Shown here: piece after piece, positions 61,327-64,000 of the stretch
Layout of the letters: every line of letters begins with the position of its first letter
Numbering within the stretch: the stretch's first letter is position 1
DNA from: Neorhizobium galegae bv. officinalis
GTDB taxonomy: Bacteria > Pseudomonadota > Alphaproteobacteria > Rhizobiales > Rhizobiaceae
DNA length: 64,000 nucleotides
Assembly (NCBI GenBank): GCA_000985875.1
Contig: CCRI01000004.1
Span: 186,001-250,000 of the forward strand
Direction: 5' to 3'
The notes under the pieces: model-generated
What the model was told of the DNA's origin: nothing
The model's input: the letters and a program-made list of their open reading frames with translations, nothing else
Databases searched by the model: none
Program-made: the position numbers and the translations under genes

Positions 61327-62778
61327 TCAGCTCATCTGGCTGACGAAGCGGGTTTCGAGATAGGCTTCGGTCGCTTCCGAGCCGCCCTCCGTGCCGTAGC
61401 CAGAGTCCTTGATGCCGCCGAACGGCACTTCCGGCAGGGCCAGACCGTTGTGGTTGATGGTCAGCATGCCGGCTTCCACCTGGCGGCTCAGCGCATGGGC
61501 GGTCTTGACCGAGCCGGTGAAGGCGTAGGAGGCGAGGCCGAAGGGCAGGCGGTTGGCTTCCGCGATCGCATCGTCGTAATGCGAGAAGCGGTTGATGATC
61601 GCGACCGGGCCGAAGGGCTCGTCGTTCATGATCTTGGCCGAGGTCGGCACTTCGGAAAGAACCGTCGGCTCGAAGAAGTGGCCCTTGTTGCCGATGCGGT
61701 GGCCGCCGGTCTTCAGTTCGCCGCCATGGCTGATGGCGTCCTGGATAAGCGCTTCCATCGCCGGGATGCGGCGCTCGTTGGCGAGCGGTCCCATGCCGAC
61801 ACCCTCTTCCAGGCCGTTGCCGACCTTGATCGCCTGGGCCGCCTTGACGAAACCGGCGGTGAACCTGTCCGCGATGCCGTCCTGAACGAGGAAGCGGGTC
61901 GGCGCGACGCAGACCTGGCCGGCATTGCGGAACTTCGACATCGCGGTGACTTCGATCGCCTTTTCGAGATCTGCATCGTCGAAGATCATCACCGGCGCAT
62001 GGCCGCCGAGTTCCATCGTGGCGCGCTTCATGTGCTTGCCGGCGAGGGCCGCCAGATGCTTGCCGACCGGGGTGGAGCCGGTAAACGAGATCTTGCGGAT
62101 GACCGGATGCGGGATCAGGTATTCGGAAATCTCGGCCGGAATGCCGTAGACGAGGTTGATAACGCCTGCCGGCACGCCGGCATCGATGAAGGCACGGATC
62201 AGTTCGGCCGGCGAAGCGGGAGTTTCCTCAGGCGCCTTGACGATGATCGAGCAGCCGGTCGCAACGGCGGCGGAGAGCTTGCGGACCACCTGGTTGAGCG
62301 GGAAATTCCAGGGCGTGAAGGCGGCCACCGGGCCGACCGGCAGCTTGATCGCCATCTGCGAGACGCCGCTCATGCGGGCCGGGATGATCTGGCCATAGGT
62401 GCGGCGGGCTTCTTCGGCGAACCAGTCGATCGTGTCGGCGGCGCCCATGACTTCCATCTTCGACTGGGCGAGCGGCTTGCCCTGTTCGCGGGTCATGTAA
62501 TAGGCAATCTGGTCGACGCGCTGGCGCAGCAGGTCGGCGGCCTTGCGCATCAGCTTCGAGCGGTCGAAGGGCGAGGTGTCGCGCCAGATCCTGAAGCCCT
62601 TTTCGGCGGCTTCCAGCGCCAGATCCAGGTCCGCCTTGCGGGCATGGGCGATCTTCCCGATCACTTCTTCCGTCGCGGGATCGGAAACATCGATGGTTTC
62701 GCCGCCGATGGCATCGCGCCATTCGCCGTTGATGAAGAGCTTGACGTCGGGATAGCTGTGCATGGTGTCCACTTTCAT
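61327..62778 (-). CDS. gabD: NAD(P)-dependent aldehyde dehydrogenase (succinate-semialdehyde type)
   Basis: About 480 residues. ALDH signatures: [20 protein letters not shown], catalytic Glu in [12 protein letters not shown] and the nucleophile Cys in [26 protein letters not shown] and SGYGTEGG follow. The closest family by eye is succinate-semialdehyde dehydrogenase GabD, but related aldehydes are possible. Start 62778 or 62763; the open frame continues upstream without a good site. An XRE-cupin regulator of the PuuR type lies upstream on the same strand, which suggests 4-aminobutyrate or polyamine metabolism. Confidence 0.82.
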   Translation of the reverse strand: MKVDTMHSYPDVKLFINGEWRDAIGGETIDVSDPATEEVIGKIAHARKADLDLALEAAEKGFRIWRDTSPFDRSKLMRKAADLLRQRVDQIAYYMTREQGKPLAQSKMEVMGAADTIDWFAEEARRTYGQIIPARMSGVSQMAIKLPVGPVAAFTPWNFPLNQVVRKLSAAVATGCSIIVKAPEETPASPAELIRAFIDAGVPAGVINLVYGIPAEISEYLIPHPVIRKISFTGSTPVGKHLAALAGKHMKRATMELGGHAPVMIFDDADLEKAIEVTAMSKFRNAGQVCVAPTRFLVQDGIADRFTAGFVKAAQAIKVGNGLEEGVGMGPLANERRIPAMEALIQDAISHGGELKTGGHRIGNKGHFFEPTVLSEVPTSAKIMNDEPFGPVAIINRFSHYDDAIAEANRLPFGLASYAFTGSVKTAHALSRQVEAGMLTINHNGLALPEVPFGGIKDSGYGTEGGSEATEAYLETRFVSQMS

Positions 62779-62921
62779 TTCAAGGCTGGATACGCCGTTT
62801 TTGGGGGCGTTGGGAGAGGGTGCGGGAATATTGGGTTCTGACCTAAAATAATTGACAGCAACAATCAACGTTCATTGGCAATGTCCAAAAGGTGCTGAGT
62901 GAAATCCGGGCTTCGCTCTTC

Positions 62922-63503
62922 CTAAAGATAGGGTGGCGTGCAGGCACTTACCACCTCGCAGCGCTCGGTTCCGACGTTACGATATCGGTGCGGCTGACGG
63001 CTGTCGAAGAGGAAGGCGTCGCCCTTTTTGAGGATGCGGGTCTGGCTGCCGACGGTCAGTTCCAGTTCTCCGGCGACCACCACTCCGCCTTCTTCCGCCT
63101 CGTGCTGCAGCATGGTCTCGCCGGTATCGGCGCCTGGCTCGTAGAATTCGTGGAAAATCTGGACGCTGTGGGATTTGGCGTCGCCGACCTGCAGCAGCGT
63201 CAATGCGCCGGTCGAAAGCGGCGTCAGTTCATCGGCGCGGTAGAACACCTGGTCGACCGGCGGCAGCGTCAGCGCGAAGAAGTCGGTCAGCGGATAGTTG
63301 ATTGCTTCGAGGATCTTCTTCAGCGAGGCGACCGAAGGGCTCACCTTGTTCTTCTCGATCAATGAGACGAGGGAATGGGTGACGCCCGCCTTGACCGCCA
63401 GCGCCCGCTGCGACAGGCCGTGCTGCTTGCGCACCAGACAAAGACGCTCGCCGACATTGAAACCGCCATCGGCCCCTTCCGCCGCATTTTCCATGGCGTG
63501 CAT
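62922..63503 (-). CDS. XRE-cupin transcriptional regulator, PuuR-like
   Basis: 193 residues. N-terminal HTH_3 (RLCLVRKQHGLSQRALAVKAGVTHSLVSLIEKNK), C-terminal cupin (HEAEEGGVVVAGELELTVGS and GDAFLFDSRQPHRYRN). This architecture is that of PuuR-type repressors of putrescine/GABA catabolism and related amine-pathway regulators. It lies 143 bases upstream of the aldehyde dehydrogenase gene in the same direction and probably controls it. Confidence 0.87.
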   Translation of the reverse strand: MHAMENAAEGADGGFNVGERLCLVRKQHGLSQRALAVKAGVTHSLVSLIEKNKVSPSVASLKKILEAINYPLTDFFALTLPPVDQVFYRADELTPLSTGALTLLQVGDAKSHSVQIFHEFYEPGADTGETMLQHEAEEGGVVVAGELELTVGSQTRILKKGDAFLFDSRQPHRYRNVGTERCEVVSACTPPYL

Positions 63504-63721
63504 TCTTCAAAACGACCTTTGCTCATTTTCTCGCCGCCCGATCGCGGCGGCGCATCACTGATACACCGAAGGCGGGAATTTCTCCAATGACGAAAAACGG
63601 CGCGGTTGGTGAAGGGAGCTGAGTTTTTTCGGCTGGATGTCGGATTACCGAAAGTACGTGCGTCTTTAAGATATGGTCGTCGCCGACGACCGGGCAACCA
63701 GGATAAAAAGGGAGAAATGCA

Positions 63722-64000
63722 ATGGCGAAGAACACGATCTGCCTATGGTTCGACAAGGATGCCGAAGAGGCTGCCCGCTTCTATGCCGAGACTTTTCCGG
63801 ACAGCAAGGTCGGCGCCGCAATGCGCGCGCCCGCGGATTACCCGGACGGCAAGCAGGGAGATGTGCTCGTGGTGGAATTTACCGTTGCCGGCGTGGCATG
63901 CATCGGCCTGAACGGCGGCCCGATCTTCAAGCACAACGAGGCCTTTTCCTTCCAGATCTCGACCGAAGACCAGGAAGAGACCGATCGGTATTGGAACGCC
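63722..64000 (+). CDS. PhnB/VOC-like protein, truncated by window end
   Basis: First 93 residues of a VOC-superfamily protein of the PhnB-like class (often annotated as 3-demethylubiquinone-9 3-methyltransferase domain): ICLWFDKDAEEAARFYAETFPDSKVG and ACIGLNGGPIFKHNEAFSFQI. AAGGGAGAAATGCA precedes the ATG. The gene continues beyond the right edge. Confidence 0.85.
   Translation, partial: MAKNTICLWFDKDAEEAARFYAETFPDSKVGAAMRAPADYPDGKQGDVLVVEFTVAGVACIGLNGGPIFKHNEAFSFQISTEDQEETDRYWNA

Overview
The window reads as one chromosomal (or chromid) segment of a GC-rich alphaproteobacterium of the Rhizobiales, most likely Rhizobiaceae (Rhizobium, Neorhizobium or Agrobacterium relatives). The grounds are the protein families (DctB/DctD pair, HWE kinase, EcfG-type sigma factor, NepR-like protein, several Ku genes with LigD), the short rhizobial-type intergenic hairpin repeats, and dense codirectional ABC-transporter operons. 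I see no rRNA, tRNA, CRISPR array, prophage or insertion sequence.

Region by region. 0.2-6.8 kb: a DctB/DctD-type two-component system followed by a tctCBA tripartite carboxylate transporter, with a repeated palindromic site between them. 6.8-12.4 kb: a LacI regulator divergent from a sugar ABC operon, with two copies of one operator in the shared promoter region. 12.5-40.9 kb: a long accessory stretch of stress, DNA-repair and storage-carbohydrate genes (TreZ-like protein, BON proteins, HWE kinase, topoisomerase IB, PfpI protein, tri-haem cytochrome c, GlgX, GlgA, YciE, two Ku proteins, LigD, an ECF sigma factor, glutathione S-transferase, PQQ glucose dehydrogenase, hybrid kinase, many small proteins). 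41-47 kb: TetR regulator, RND efflux pump, LysR regulator. 47-55.5 kb: a liv-type ABC transporter run together with a GMC oxidoreductase, 3-hydroxyisobutyryl-CoA hydrolase and 3-hydroxyisobutyrate dehydrogenase. 55.6-59.9 kb: a small DUF1059-type protein and a sulfate ABC operon. 60-64 kb: DNA alkylation repair protein, aldehyde dehydrogenase with an XRE-cupin regulator, and the start of a VOC/PhnB-like gene.

The most interesting signal is regulatory. In the 14-35 kb stretch I found 14 sites of the form GGAAC-N16/17-(C or G)GTT, the promoter class of the alphaproteobacterial general stress sigma factor EcfG/RpoE2. Nine carry the exact CGTT. Nearly all are intergenic and point at a nearby start codon. 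They precede an EcfG-like sigma gene (apparent autoregulation), two ku genes, topoisomerase IB, glgA, a ferritin-like YciE, a tri-haem cytochrome c and several small unknown proteins, including a 25-residue membrane peptide. This looks like a compact general-stress island linking end-joining repair, topology, redox and glycogen metabolism, with an unusual back-to-back promoter pair (GTTCCGGAAC) between ku and a small gene.

Other notable points: the TreZ-like GH13 protein has lost three of four conserved catalytic-site motifs; the DctD-type activator has GAFPGA in place of GAFTGA; and candidate operators for the LacI, LysR and TetR regulators can be read directly. All functional statements are from sequence inspection and family knowledge; no database search was run.
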